Below are positions 47,444-55,568 of a stretch of DNA of 64,000 nt, piece by piece (positions within the stretch are counted from its first letter, which is position 1; every line of letters starts with the position of its first letter). Location: assembly GCF_010730955.1 (NCBI RefSeq), contig NZ_AP022577.1, positions 186,001 to 250,000 of the forward strand. Reading direction: 5' to 3'. The notes below the pieces were generated by a model. The model did not search any database, was not told the origin of the DNA, and worked only from the letters and a program-made list of their open reading frames with translations. This stretch comes from Mycolicibacterium aubagnense. GTDB lineage: Bacteria; Actinomycetota; Actinomycetes; Mycobacteriales; Mycobacteriaceae. A program made the translations under genes and the position numbers.

Positions 47444-47965
47444 TCAGGACTGTGTCTCGGTCTTGTCGGTGCTGACGGCAGCGAAGACGTCAGTATCAGC
47501 GCGCTCGCCGCTGTCGCCGGCGTGGTCGTGCTTCGGGGGCGGCGGGGCTTGGCGGTCGATCAGCCAGCGGCCGAGCGTCACGCCGCAGATGCCGCCCACG
47601 AAGACGATCAGTGCCGTGAACGCGGCGAACGTGGTGACCTCGGCGGCCAGTGCGTCGACGTAGATGTTGTCGTAAATCTGTCCGATGAGCCAGGAGACGA
47701 GGCCGCTGACGACGCCGGCGAACAGGCCGGCGACCAGCCACGCCATGGCCAGGTCCTCGCGTCGGTCGGGGTCGGGCTGCGCCTTCGCGTCACTCTGTCC
47801 GTCGAGGACGCCCCAGGCAAATGCGGCGAGGATGTACAGCACGACCAGCGTGACACTGATGATCAGGGACTGTTTTTCCCACGCCCCGATCATCGCGCCT
47901 TGCAGCAATCGGACGATCACCATCAACGCCGCAAAGACGATTCCGCGCAGCAACCACTTACTCAT
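47444..47965 (-). CDS. B-4DMT family transporter / Rv2536-like membrane protein
   Basis: A 173-residue protein with four predicted membrane helices (LLRGIVFAALMVIVRLLQGAM; IISVTLVVLYILAAFAWGVL; AMAWLVAGLFAGVVSGLVSWLI; TTFAAFTALIVFVGGICGVTLGRWL) and a polar C-terminal tail (about 135-173). This size and topology match the mycobacterial B-4DMT group, represented by Rv2536 at the same place next to pepQ. No transported compound is known. ATG 47965; divergent from pepQ with 33 bp between. Confidence 0.85.
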   Translation of the reverse strand: MSKWLLRGIVFAALMVIVRLLQGAMIGAWEKQSLIISVTLVVLYILAAFAWGVLDGQSDAKAQPDPDRREDLAMAWLVAGLFAGVVSGLVSWLIGQIYDNIYVDALAAEVTTFAAFTALIVFVGGICGVTLGRWLIDRQAPPPPKHDHAGDSGERADTDVFAAVSTDKTETQS

Positions 47966-47998
47966 GAGCAGACAGCGTAGCGAGTAGCGTCACATATC

Positions 47999-49090
47999 GT
48001 GACAATTTCCCACCGGCGCCACACTCTGCGTCGCGATCTGGCGGCCGCCGAGCTGGATGCGATCCTGGTAACCGACCTGGTGAACGTGCGTTATCTGTCC
48101 GGATTCACCGGCTCCAACGCCGCATTGCTGATTCCCACTCACGGGGAGACCCCGGTGCTGGCCACCGACGGGCGGTACCGAACGCAGGCCGCACAGCAGG
48201 CCCCGGATGCGCAGATCCTCATCGAGCGGGCGTGTGCCCCGCAACTGGTGCGCGCCGCGGCAGCCGCCGGAGTCAAGCGACTCGGCTTCGAAAGCCACGT
48301 CATGACGGTCGACGCGCACGCGGCACTGCAGCGGGTCAGCGGGGACGTCGAACTGGTCCGGGCGCCCGGCATGGTCGAGACGTTGCGAGAGGTCAAGGAC
48401 GCCGGCGAGATCGCGATCCTGCGGCTGGCGTGCGAGGCCGCCGACGCGGCGTTGGCGGACCTCATCGAATCCGGCGGGCTGCGGGCCGGCCGCACCGAGA
48501 AAGAGGTCGGCCGCGAACTCGAGTCGCGGATGCTGGACCACGGCGCCGACGGGCCGTCGTTCGAGACCATCGTCGCCACCGGCGCCAACTCCGCCATCCC
48601 GCACCACCGGCCCACCGACGCGGTGCTGGCCGCCGGCGACTTCGTCAAGATCGACTTCGGCGCGCTCGTCGCGGGCTACCACTCGGACATGACCCGCACG
48701 TTCGTGCTGTCGCCTGTGGCGCAGTGGCAGCGCGACATCTACGACCTGGTCGCCGCGTCGCAGCGGGCGGGCCGCGAGGCGCTGGCGCCGGGCACCACGC
48801 TGTCCGCCGTGGATCGGGCGTCGCGGCAGGTCATCGTCAATGCCGGCTACGGCGATCAGTTCTCCCACGGGCTCGGGCACGGGGTCGGGCTGCAGATACA
48901 TGAAGCGCCGGGAATCAACTCCGCCGCCGCCGGTACACTGCTTGCTGGCTCCGTGGTGACCGTGGAGCCCGGTGTCTACCTGCCCGGCCGGGGCGGAGTC
49001 CGGATCGAGGACACGCTGGTCGTGGGTAGCGATACGACACACACACCTGAGTTGCTTACCCAGTTCCCCAAGGAACTGGCCATCCTCTGA
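47999..49090 (+). CDS. pepQ: Xaa-Pro aminopeptidase/dipeptidase
   Basis: A 363-residue M24B metallopeptidase, cytoplasmic. Creatinase N-domain (1 to about 125: [25 protein letters not shown]) and pita-bread domain with two-metal ligands: Asp in [11 protein letters not shown], Asp in YHSDMTRTF, His in HGLGHGVGL, Glu in [10 protein letters not shown] and Glu in [14 protein letters not shown] follows the His. GTG 47999. Cleaves N-terminal residues before proline. Followed by efp after 28 bp. Confidence 0.94.
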   Translation: MTISHRRHTLRRDLAAAELDAILVTDLVNVRYLSGFTGSNAALLIPTHGETPVLATDGRYRTQAAQQAPDAQILIERACAPQLVRAAAAAGVKRLGFESHVMTVDAHAALQRVSGDVELVRAPGMVETLREVKDAGEIAILRLACEAADAALADLIESGGLRAGRTEKEVGRELESRMLDHGADGPSFETIVATGANSAIPHHRPTDAVLAAGDFVKIDFGALVAGYHSDMTRTFVLSPVAQWQRDIYDLVAASQRAGREALAPGTTLSAVDRASRQVIVNAGYGDQFSHGLGHGVGLQIHEAPGINSAAAGTLLAGSVVTVEPGVYLPGRGGVRIEDTLVVGSDTTHTPELLTQFPKELAIL

Positions 49091-49118
49091 TGACAGAGAG
49101 CTAGGAGCAGTACCGACC

Positions 49119-49682
49119 GTGGCATCTACCGCCGACTTCAAGAATGGTCTTGTCCTCAACATCGAGGGCCAGCTGTGGCAGATCACCGAGTTCCAGCACG
49201 TCAAGCCTGGCAAGGGCCCGGCCTTCGTGCGCACCAAGCTCAAGAACGTGCTGACGGGCAAGGTCGTCGACAAGACCTTCAACGCCGGCGTGAAGGTGGA
49301 GACCGCGACCGTCGACCGTCGTGATGCCACCTACCTGTACCGCGATGGCAGCGACTTCGTCTTCATGGATGCCGAGGACTTCGAGCAGCACCCGCTGACC
49401 GAGGCCCTCGTCGGCGACGCCGCCGGCTTCCTGCTGGAGAACCTGCAGGTGCAGATCGCGTTCCACAACGGTGTGCCGCTGTACCTGGAACTTCCGGTCA
49501 GCATCGACATCGTCGTCGCGCACACCGAGCCCGGTCTGCAGGGCGACCGCTCCAACGCCGGCACCAAGCCGGCCACCCTGGAGACCGGCGCCGAGATTCA
49601 GGTGCCACTGTTCATCAACATCGGCGACAAGCTGAAGGTGGACACCCGCGACAGCAGCTACATCAGTCGGGTCAATGCCTGA
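49119..49682 (+). CDS. efp: Elongation factor P
   Basis: A 187-residue three-domain translation factor that relieves ribosome stalling at polyproline. KOW-like N-domain [45 protein letters not shown] with Lys in the PGKGPAF loop tip, the site modified in other bacteria, and C-terminal [14 protein letters not shown] 49119 follows AGGAG. The last codons are part of the 10-bp direct repeat at 49673-49713. Confidence 0.96.
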   Translation: MASTADFKNGLVLNIEGQLWQITEFQHVKPGKGPAFVRTKLKNVLTGKVVDKTFNAGVKVETATVDRRDATYLYRDGSDFVFMDAEDFEQHPLTEALVGDAAGFLLENLQVQIAFHNGVPLYLELPVSIDIVVAHTEPGLQGDRSNAGTKPATLETGAEIQVPLFINIGDKLKVDTRDSSYISRVNA

Positions 49683-49713
49683 GCTGCGCGAGCGGAGCGA
49701 CGGCAATGCCTGA
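49673..49713 (+). repeat. MIRU-like intercistronic element with 12-codon minigene
   Basis: CAATGCCTGA occurs at 49673-49682 (efp stop) and 49703-49712 (nusB start), 30 bp apart. Between them ATG 49675 opens a 12-codon frame ([12 protein letters not shown]) that overlaps the efp stop at one end and ends with TGA 49711-49713 overlapping the nusB start region. This is the layout described for mycobacterial MIRU elements. Confidence 0.6.
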
Positions 49714-50194
49714 CAGACGTTCCGACAAGGGTCGGCACCAGGCACGCAAGCGCGCTGTCGACCTGCTGTTCGAGGCCGAGGCGCGCGGGATCACCGCGGC
49801 CGAGGGCGCGAAGCTGCGCAACACCATCGCCGACCGCGACCCCGAGGTCTCGACACTGAACCCGTACACGGTGACCGTCGCCAACGGCGTCACCGAGCAC
49901 GCCGCGCACATCGACGACCTGATCTCCGCGCACCTGCAGGGCTGGACGCTGGAGCGTCTGCCCGCGGTGGACCGGGCGATCCTGCGCGTCGCGGTATGGG
50001 AGCTGCTGCACGCGACGGACGTGCCGGAGCCGGTCGCCGTCGACGAGGCGGTCGAGCTGGCGAAGACGCTGTCCACCGACGAGTCGCCCGGTTTCGTCAA
50101 CGGTGTGCTCGGTCAGGTGATGCTGGTGACTCCGCAGATCCGGGCCGCCGCCGCAGCCGTACAGGGCGCGGCGCAGGGCAGCGCCGAACAGTAG
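49706..50194 (+). CDS. nusB: Transcription antitermination factor NusB
   Basis: A 162-residue all-helical protein that with NusE/S10 binds boxA in rRNA leaders. [21 protein letters not shown] (RNA-binding N-terminus), [54 protein letters not shown] (family core). ATG 49706 overlaps the minigene stop after efp. C-terminal Ala-rich tail is short and variable. Confidence 0.95.
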   Translation: MPDRRSDKGRHQARKRAVDLLFEAEARGITAAEGAKLRNTIADRDPEVSTLNPYTVTVANGVTEHAAHIDDLISAHLQGWTLERLPAVDRAILRVAVWELLHATDVPEPVAVDEAVELAKTLSTDESPGFVNGVLGQVMLVTPQIRAAAAAVQGAAQGSAEQ

Positions 50195-50206
50195 GGCCGC
50201 GCAGCC

Positions 50207-50746
50207 ATGGACGAACCGCAGGACTGGGCGCCCTACTCGAGTGTCGAGGATGCGGCCAAGGTCTATCTGCGCGATCCGGAGCTGGCGCTCGAACAGCTGC
50301 GCTCGGTGGTCGACTTCCGGTCGATCAAGTCCTTCATCATGTCGCGCGGCGCGTCCGAGGAGTCCTGGGGCGACGCCGTGTGGCAGGAGGTCGTCCTCAC
50401 CGACGGTGAGCGGCTGATCATGTGGCGGGCCGACGACGACGCGAGCGGCGAGGACGAACAGCTGCGCCGCACGTTGGACACCTCGGTGCGGACCATCCTG
50501 TTGTCGACCATCACCGACCACATCCTGACCACGCGGTTCGAGGTCCTGGCCGACGGCACCCGGCGCCTCGCCGAAGTCCGGCTGCGGATGTACACCCAGC
50601 TGATCACCCGCAGCCGCCAGAAGTCGGCGGTCGACAGCGACTTCTTCTGTGAGTCGTTCCGGTACACCAAGTCCGTCGACGACGGCGGCCTGGCCCAGAT
50701 GCAGCGGCTGCTGCAATTCGGCCGGGAGTTGTCGCACGCCCTGTAG
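50207..50746 (+). CDS. Rv2532c-like hypothetical protein
   Basis: A 179-residue soluble protein starting MDEPQDWAPYSSVEDAAKVYLRDPELALEQLRSVVDF; it lies right after nusB as Rv2532c does. No enzymatic motif is seen. The middle part (EVVLTDGERLIMWRADDDASGEDEQLRRTLDTSVRTILLSTITDH) is predicted as strands and a helix. ATG 50207, 12 bp after nusB, so probably cotranscribed with efp-nusB. Confidence 0.8.
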   Translation: MDEPQDWAPYSSVEDAAKVYLRDPELALEQLRSVVDFRSIKSFIMSRGASEESWGDAVWQEVVLTDGERLIMWRADDDASGEDEQLRRTLDTSVRTILLSTITDHILTTRFEVLADGTRRLAEVRLRMYTQLITRSRQKSAVDSDFFCESFRYTKSVDDGGLAQMQRLLQFGRELSHAL

Positions 50747-50821
50747 GTCTGGTCCATCCCGCCTCCCGGCCAACGGGACGAATCGTGACCTGCATCTCAG
50801 TAACGCCGTTACAGTCGCGGG

Positions 50822-53071
50822 ATGGGAACCGAGCCACGAGTGATCGCCGACGTCGGTGAAGACGGCCTGCATCTGCACGCCTGCTGTCTCTGTGAAGCCA
50901 TGTGCGGCTTGGAGATCCAGGTGGCCGACGGCAAGGTGGCGGGCATCCGGCCGAACAAGGCCGACGAGTGGAGCGCGGGCCACATCTGCCCGAAGGGCGC
51001 CTCGCTGGGTGCACTGCACGAGGACCCCGACCGGATCCGCCGGCCCATGATCAAGATCGACGGCGAGTGGCACGAGGTCGACTGGGACACCGCGTTCCGT
51101 CGCTGCACCGAACTGCTGGCACCCGTCATCGAGAAGCACGGCATCGGCGCGGTTACCGCGTACACCGGAAACCCACTGGCGCACTCGTTTTCGCTGTCGC
51201 GGTATGCGGCGATCCTGCTCGGCCTGTCCGGCATGCCGATCACGTATTCGCCGGGCACCATCGACCAGTGGCCCAAGAACCTGTCGTCGCACCTGATGTA
51301 CGGCAGCTGGTGGGCATTCCCGACACCCGACGTGCAGCGCACCGACCTGCTGGTGGTGATGGGCGCCAACCCCGCGGCGTCGCAGGGCTCGCTCCTCGCC
51401 GCGCCCGACATCATGGGCATCATCGGCGGAATCCGTAAGCGCGGCAAAGTGATCGTCATCGACCCGGTGCGAACCCAGACCGCAGCCAAGGCCGACGAGT
51501 GGCTGCCCATCACGCCAGGTACCGACGCGGCGCTGCTGCTGGGCGTCATCCACGTTGTGTTCGACGAAGGGCTCGTCAACCTCGGCCGGCTGGCGCGGCA
51601 TCTCGACGGAGTGCCCGAGCTGGAGCAGGCCGTCACCGACTGGTCGCCCGAAAGAGTCGCTGCCGCAACAGGTATCGGCGCCGAGCGGATTCGGCAACTG
51701 GCCCGCGAGCTGGCCGGCACGCCGCGCGCTGTCGTCTACGGCCGGATCGGCACCTGTAACCAGGAGTTCGGCAGCCTCGCCAGCTGGCTGATCGACGTCG
51801 TCAACATCGTCACCGGACACTTCGACGTGCCGGGCGGCGCGATGTTCGCGACCCCGACCGCCTGGACCGTCACCAGCCAGACCATCCCGGGCCTGGAGGA
51901 CGGGGCGCCCAACTTCGGCCGCTATCAGACCCGAGTCCGCGGGGCGAAAGAAGTGCTGGGTCAGGTACCCGTCTCCTGCATGCTCGAAGAGATCACCACG
52001 CCCGGCGAGGGCCAGCTCAAAGCACTGATCACGGTGGCGGGCAATCCCGTCCTGTCCACCCCGGGTGGCGACAAGCTGGACGAGGCGCTGGCGGGCCTGG
52101 ACGCGATGATCTCGGTGGACCTGTGGCTCAACGAGACCACTCGGCACGCCGACGTGATCCTGCCCGGCGCCTCGGCGCTCGAGCAGCCGCATTCGGCGGA
52201 CCTGCTGCTGGGCACGGCCATCAACAGCTTCGCCCGCTACTCGCCGCCGGTGTTCCACCGCGAGGACCCGGACGCGCCGGAAGAGTGGGAGATCCTCATC
52301 CGGCTGACCGGGCTGTGCACCGGCACCCCGGCCGAGGACGTCGACGTGGCCGCGCTCGATGACGGCTGGTTCGACTACCTGTGCTTCACCCAGGGGCTCG
52401 ACGGTGCTGAGATTCGGAAGAAGTACGACCACGGCGGCCCGGAGCGGATGCTCGACCTGACGCTGCGGACCGCCGCGTTCGGCGACCGGTATGGCGAGAA
52501 TCCCGACGGCCTGACGCTCGAGAAGCTCAAGGCCCACCCCGACGGCATCAACTACGGCCCGATGGTGCCACGCGTGCCGGAGATTCTGGCTACCTCGGAC
52601 CAGAAGATTCGTGTGGCCCCGCAGTATCTGCTCGACGACCTGCCGCGGTTGGCCTCGCGACTCGAGCGTCCCGATGACGAGCTGGTGCTGGTGAGCCGGC
52701 GGCATCTACGGTCCAACAACTCCTGGCTGCACAACGTCGGCGCGTTGATGAAGGGCCGCGACCGCTGCACGCTGCTGATGCACAGTCGCGACGCCGCCGC
52801 GCGGGGCATCGCGGACGGCGACACTGCCGAAGTCGCCTCGGGCGCAGGGAAGATCGTCGTCCCCGTCGAGGTGACCGACGCGATCAAGCCGGGCGTCGTG
52901 TCCATGCCGCACGGCTGGGGGCACGGGCAGTCCGGCACTCGGCTCGGGATCGCCAACGCGTCGCCCGGGGTGAATACCAACATCCTCTCGCTGCCGGACT
53001 TCATCGACGAGCCGTCCGGCAACGGGGCGCTCAACGGGATCCCGGTGACGGTGAGTGCGGTGGGGAGCTAG
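50822..53071 (+). CDS. Molybdopterin oxidoreductase, 4Fe-4S
   Basis: A 749-residue enzyme of the DMSO reductase/formate dehydrogenase family. N-terminal 4Fe-4S site with HACCLCEAMCGLE (Cys22-Cys30) and HICPKG near 60; then the two molybdopterin-guanine-dinucleotide domains (DLLVVMGANPAASQG; VIVIDPVRTQTAAKADEWLPITPGTDAALLLG; SVDLWLNETTRHADVILPGASALE) and the C-terminal molydopterin-binding barrel (LVLVSRRHLRSNNSWLHN). No Tat signal, so it is cytoplasmic. Substrate not predictable. It stands alone; no partner subunit is near. Confidence 0.92.
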   Translation: MGTEPRVIADVGEDGLHLHACCLCEAMCGLEIQVADGKVAGIRPNKADEWSAGHICPKGASLGALHEDPDRIRRPMIKIDGEWHEVDWDTAFRRCTELLAPVIEKHGIGAVTAYTGNPLAHSFSLSRYAAILLGLSGMPITYSPGTIDQWPKNLSSHLMYGSWWAFPTPDVQRTDLLVVMGANPAASQGSLLAAPDIMGIIGGIRKRGKVIVIDPVRTQTAAKADEWLPITPGTDAALLLGVIHVVFDEGLVNLGRLARHLDGVPELEQAVTDWSPERVAAATGIGAERIRQLARELAGTPRAVVYGRIGTCNQEFGSLASWLIDVVNIVTGHFDVPGGAMFATPTAWTVTSQTIPGLEDGAPNFGRYQTRVRGAKEVLGQVPVSCMLEEITTPGEGQLKALITVAGNPVLSTPGGDKLDEALAGLDAMISVDLWLNETTRHADVILPGASALEQPHSADLLLGTAINSFARYSPPVFHREDPDAPEEWEILIRLTGLCTGTPAEDVDVAALDDGWFDYLCFTQGLDGAEIRKKYDHGGPERMLDLTLRTAAFGDRYGENPDGLTLEKLKAHPDGINYGPMVPRVPEILATSDQKIRVAPQYLLDDLPRLASRLERPDDELVLVSRRHLRSNNSWLHNVGALMKGRDRCTLLMHSRDAAARGIADGDTAEVASGAGKIVVPVEVTDAIKPGVVSMPHGWGHGQSGTRLGIANASPGVNTNILSLPDFIDEPSGNGALNGIPVTVSAVGS

Positions 53072-53127
53072 CCGCACCGCAGGGGCGAACACTATTCAGT
53101 TGTCAAGGTGCACAACGTGTTAGGCGG

Positions 53128-54369
53128 CTATGCCGCGATGGTGTCGAGTCGCAGGGTGCGTCGGTTGTAGGTCGGGATGGGCCTGCGGTGTGGGTCGACG
53201 GTGGTTGGTGGGATGAGCCAGGGGTGTTTGTCCAGTCCCATGACGACGTCCCAGCCGTCGTGGTGGATGTTGGCGTGGCAGGCCGGGCACAGCAGGCACC
53301 CGTTGTTCAGGCTGGTTTCGCCGTCGTGGGTCCAGTGCACGATGTGGTGGGCATGGGTGCGCCCGGGCGGTGCACCGCATTTGATGCAGCATTGATCCCG
53401 CAGATACAGCGCTTTGCGTAGAGGCGCCGGGAACAGGCGTTTGTCCCGACCGACATCGAGTGGTACCTGCTCGCCGTCCACGATGACTGTCGTGACGGTG
53501 GTGTCGCAGGTCAGCCGGTCCAGGGTCAGGGTGCTGATTGATCCCATGAACGCTAACTCCGCCAGGTCCGGGGTGTCGGCGGGCACCGTTACCAACAGTT
53601 GGGTGCGCGGCGCGGACGCGATATCGCCGCCGCGGGCCGCGATATCCAACACCGCCTCCAGGGCGTCCGCGCGTCGCCTCCCCGCGGAGCGGGTGTCGGG
53701 GCTGCCGTCGGGTTCAGGGCGGGGTGCGGACAGCTCATCCATCGCGGCCGCGAGTTTGGCGCCCACTTCGGCGTCCAGATCCGCGCGTACATGTAGCCGG
53801 CCGTCGCTGGTCACTCGGTGGTCGACTGTGTTGATGGACCGGTCCTCGGCCGCGGGCAGACCCCCAGTCGCGGCGGCGTGCCGGTTGCCGAGCCGGCGGG
53901 CCCGAGCACCGATCTCCGCCGGGGTGGCCCCGGAGAAGAACTGTCCGAGAAGATCCGTGACCTGACCGAACCGGGCCTCCTCGTCCGGCGGGTCGGGGGA
54001 GCGTGCCGCGATGTGGTTGACGCCCTTGACGATCGCGTCGACATGTTCCCCCGAGATCGCGCCGTCGCCGGCATGTGCGGCCAGGGTGGGCAGTGCCGGC
54101 AACGCAGCAGCGACCCGTACCAGCCGCTCGGCGACCGCGGGTGCGCACCCCAGCGCGATCAGCAGCTCCCGCGGCGTCCGCCCCTGCGAGGCGGCCACCC
54201 CACGCCGATCCAGGGCGCCCGCCACTGTTGCCGCTAGATGATCAACCACGTTCTGCAGCACGGCAAGCATGCGCATCGACTCCAACGCGTCATCTCCAGC
54301 CAGGTCGTCGGGGACGTGCACGCCTCGGATGGCGTCGAGGCTGGTGGTGAGACGCTGCGTGATTCCCAT
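53128..54369 (-). CDS. DUF222/HNH endonuclease (13E12 type), SOS-controlled
   Basis: A 413-residue intact relative of the pseudogene at 12798. DUF222 helical part about 20-300 (LQNVVDHLAATVAGALDRRGVAAS; AGDGAISGEHVDAIVKGVNHIA) and C-terminal HNH nuclease: CIKCGAPPGRTHAHHIVHWTHDG, then ETSLNNGCLLCPACHANIHHDGW with zinc Cys and catalytic His-Asn-His. The start is ATG 54369, 5 nt after the -10 box, so the mRNA is leaderless; longer frames to 54594 would cross the promoter. Confidence 0.9.
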   Translation of the reverse strand: MGITQRLTTSLDAIRGVHVPDDLAGDDALESMRMLAVLQNVVDHLAATVAGALDRRGVAASQGRTPRELLIALGCAPAVAERLVRVAAALPALPTLAAHAGDGAISGEHVDAIVKGVNHIAARSPDPPDEEARFGQVTDLLGQFFSGATPAEIGARARRLGNRHAAATGGLPAAEDRSINTVDHRVTSDGRLHVRADLDAEVGAKLAAAMDELSAPRPEPDGSPDTRSAGRRRADALEAVLDIAARGGDIASAPRTQLLVTVPADTPDLAELAFMGSISTLTLDRLTCDTTVTTVIVDGEQVPLDVGRDKRLFPAPLRKALYLRDQCCIKCGAPPGRTHAHHIVHWTHDGETSLNNGCLLCPACHANIHHDGWDVVMGLDKHPWLIPPTTVDPHRRPIPTYNRRTLRLDTIAA

Positions 54370-54374
54370 ACCCC

Positions 54375-54403
54375 ATTTTATCGAACAAATGTTCGAACTG
54401 CAA
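54375..54403 (-). promoter_or_regulatory. SOS promoter whose spacer contains a perfect LexA box
   Basis: Minus strand: TTGCAG (54403-54398), a 17-nt spacer (54397-54381), TAAAAT (54380-54375), then 5 nt to ATG 54369. The spacer contains TCGAACATTTGTTCGA (54396-54381), a perfect LexA box. Repression and leaderless start are thus combined in 35 bp. Confidence 0.9.
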
Positions 54404-54505
54404 GAGGTGATGTCGAGGAGAAAGCAATCACCGAGATTTGAAATGTCGGGCGATTTCATGGTGGCGCAATAGCCCCTGAAGCCCCGGTTTGTGCAGGTCA
54501 CGCGC

Positions 54506-54531
54506 GTACCTGGGCGGCGCAATGCAGGTAC
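54506..54531. promoter_or_regulatory. Inverted repeat, candidate GntR operator
   Basis: GTACCTG (54506-54512) and CAGGTAC (54525-54531) are perfect inverted copies around 12 nt; a further CAGGTCA half-site lies at 54494-54500. It is 62 bp upstream of the GntR start at 54593. Confidence 0.5.
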
Positions 54532-54592
54532 TGTCGATTCGCCCGATTCGGGGGTGCGGACCTGACCCGCGCGGGTCCCTACGGTCAACCGC

Positions 54593-55333
54593 ATGTCCTC
54601 GACCGACCCGACCCCGCTGCGCCGGCGCGCCGACCGCGCCCGCCAGGTCGCCGACGTGTTGCGGCACCAGGTGCGCGACGGGGTCTACGCGGACGGCCTG
54701 CCTGGCGAGGCTACGTTGGTGGCGGAGTTCTCGGTGTCCCGCAATACCGTGCGCGAGGCCTTGACGATCCTCAAGGCCGAGGGGCTGATCGACCGCGGCC
54801 CGCGGGTCGGCACTCATGTGGCGCAGCGCAAGTACGACCACGGGTTGCACGCGCTGGTCGGGCTGAAGGAGACCTTCAAGGACTATGGCGAGGTCCGCAA
54901 CGAGGTCCGCGCCGCGACGCCAATCCCCGCGCCCGCGGCCGTGGCGCGCCGACTGCAGCTGAATCCCGGCGAGCCTGTCGTGTTCATCGAGCGGCTCCGT
55001 TACCTGGGTGACCTGCCGCTGAGCCTCGACCTGACCTACCTCGCGCCTGACATCGGCACCGCGGTGCTCGAGCACTCGCTGGAGACCAACGACGTGTTCG
55101 CGTTGATCGAGCAGGTCACCGCACAGCGGTTGGGTTCGGCGGATATTGCACTGGAAGCGGTTTCGGCCGATCCGCACACCGCGGCCACCCTGGACATCCC
55201 GGCCGGTGGAGCGATTCTGATGCTCGAACGCCTCACCACACTCGACGACGGGCGTCCCGTCGACCTCGAATACATCCGCCTGCGTGGTGACCGAATCACC
55301 ATGCGCGGCAACCTGTTACGGAGTGAATCATGA
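54593..55333 (+). CDS. GntR family regulator (HutC subfamily, UTRA domain)
   Basis: A 246-residue regulator. Winged helix at about 15-80 (VADVLRHQVRDGVYADGLPGEATLVAEFSVSRNTVREALTILKAEGLIDRGPRVGTHVA) and UTRA ligand domain at about 90-240 (LQLNPGEPVVFIERLRYLGDLPLSLDLTYL ... GGAILMLERLTTLDDGRPVDLEYIRLRGDR). It leads an operon of six genes all overlapping or nearly so (the ferredoxin start overlaps its stop), so it probably controls the transporter and redox enzyme according to a sulfur-containing or related small ligand. Confidence 0.92.
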   Translation: MSSTDPTPLRRRADRARQVADVLRHQVRDGVYADGLPGEATLVAEFSVSRNTVREALTILKAEGLIDRGPRVGTHVAQRKYDHGLHALVGLKETFKDYGEVRNEVRAATPIPAPAAVARRLQLNPGEPVVFIERLRYLGDLPLSLDLTYLAPDIGTAVLEHSLETNDVFALIEQVTAQRLGSADIALEAVSADPHTAATLDIPAGGAILMLERLTTLDDGRPVDLEYIRLRGDRITMRGNLLRSES

Positions 55334-55560
55334 CGCTGGTCAACAACCAACGCGCCGATGTGCCGGTCACGATCGACGAGTCGCTGTGTATCGAGGGCTG
55401 CACCCTGTGTGTCGACGTCTGCCCGCTGGACTCGCTGGCCATCAACCCCGACAACGGCAAGGCCTACATGCACGTCGACGAGTGTTGGTACTGCGGCCCG
55501 TGTGCCGTCCGCTGCCCAACCGGTGCCGTCTCCGTCAACATGCCGTACCTCATCCGCTAA
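55330..55560 (+). CDS. AprB-like 4Fe-4S dicluster ferredoxin
   Basis: A 76-residue protein with two cluster sites: CIEGCTLCVDVCP (Cys-x3-Cys-x2-Cys-x3-Cys-Pro, one residue longer than the usual first gap) and ECWYCGPCAVRCPTGAVSVNMPY. The second matches the C-terminal cluster site of adenylylsulfate reductase beta subunits (AprB). It would pass electrons to or from the flavoprotein encoded downstream. ATG overlaps the GntR stop. Confidence 0.88.
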   Translation: MTLVNNQRADVPVTIDESLCIEGCTLCVDVCPLDSLAINPDNGKAYMHVDECWYCGPCAVRCPTGAVSVNMPYLIR

Positions 55561-55568
55561 GGACTCTC

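Noticed and set aside
49658..52705. 1015-codon minus-strand open frame over nusB and the molybdopterin gene
   Set aside because: Mirror frame of real genes with no domain and no ribosome site.
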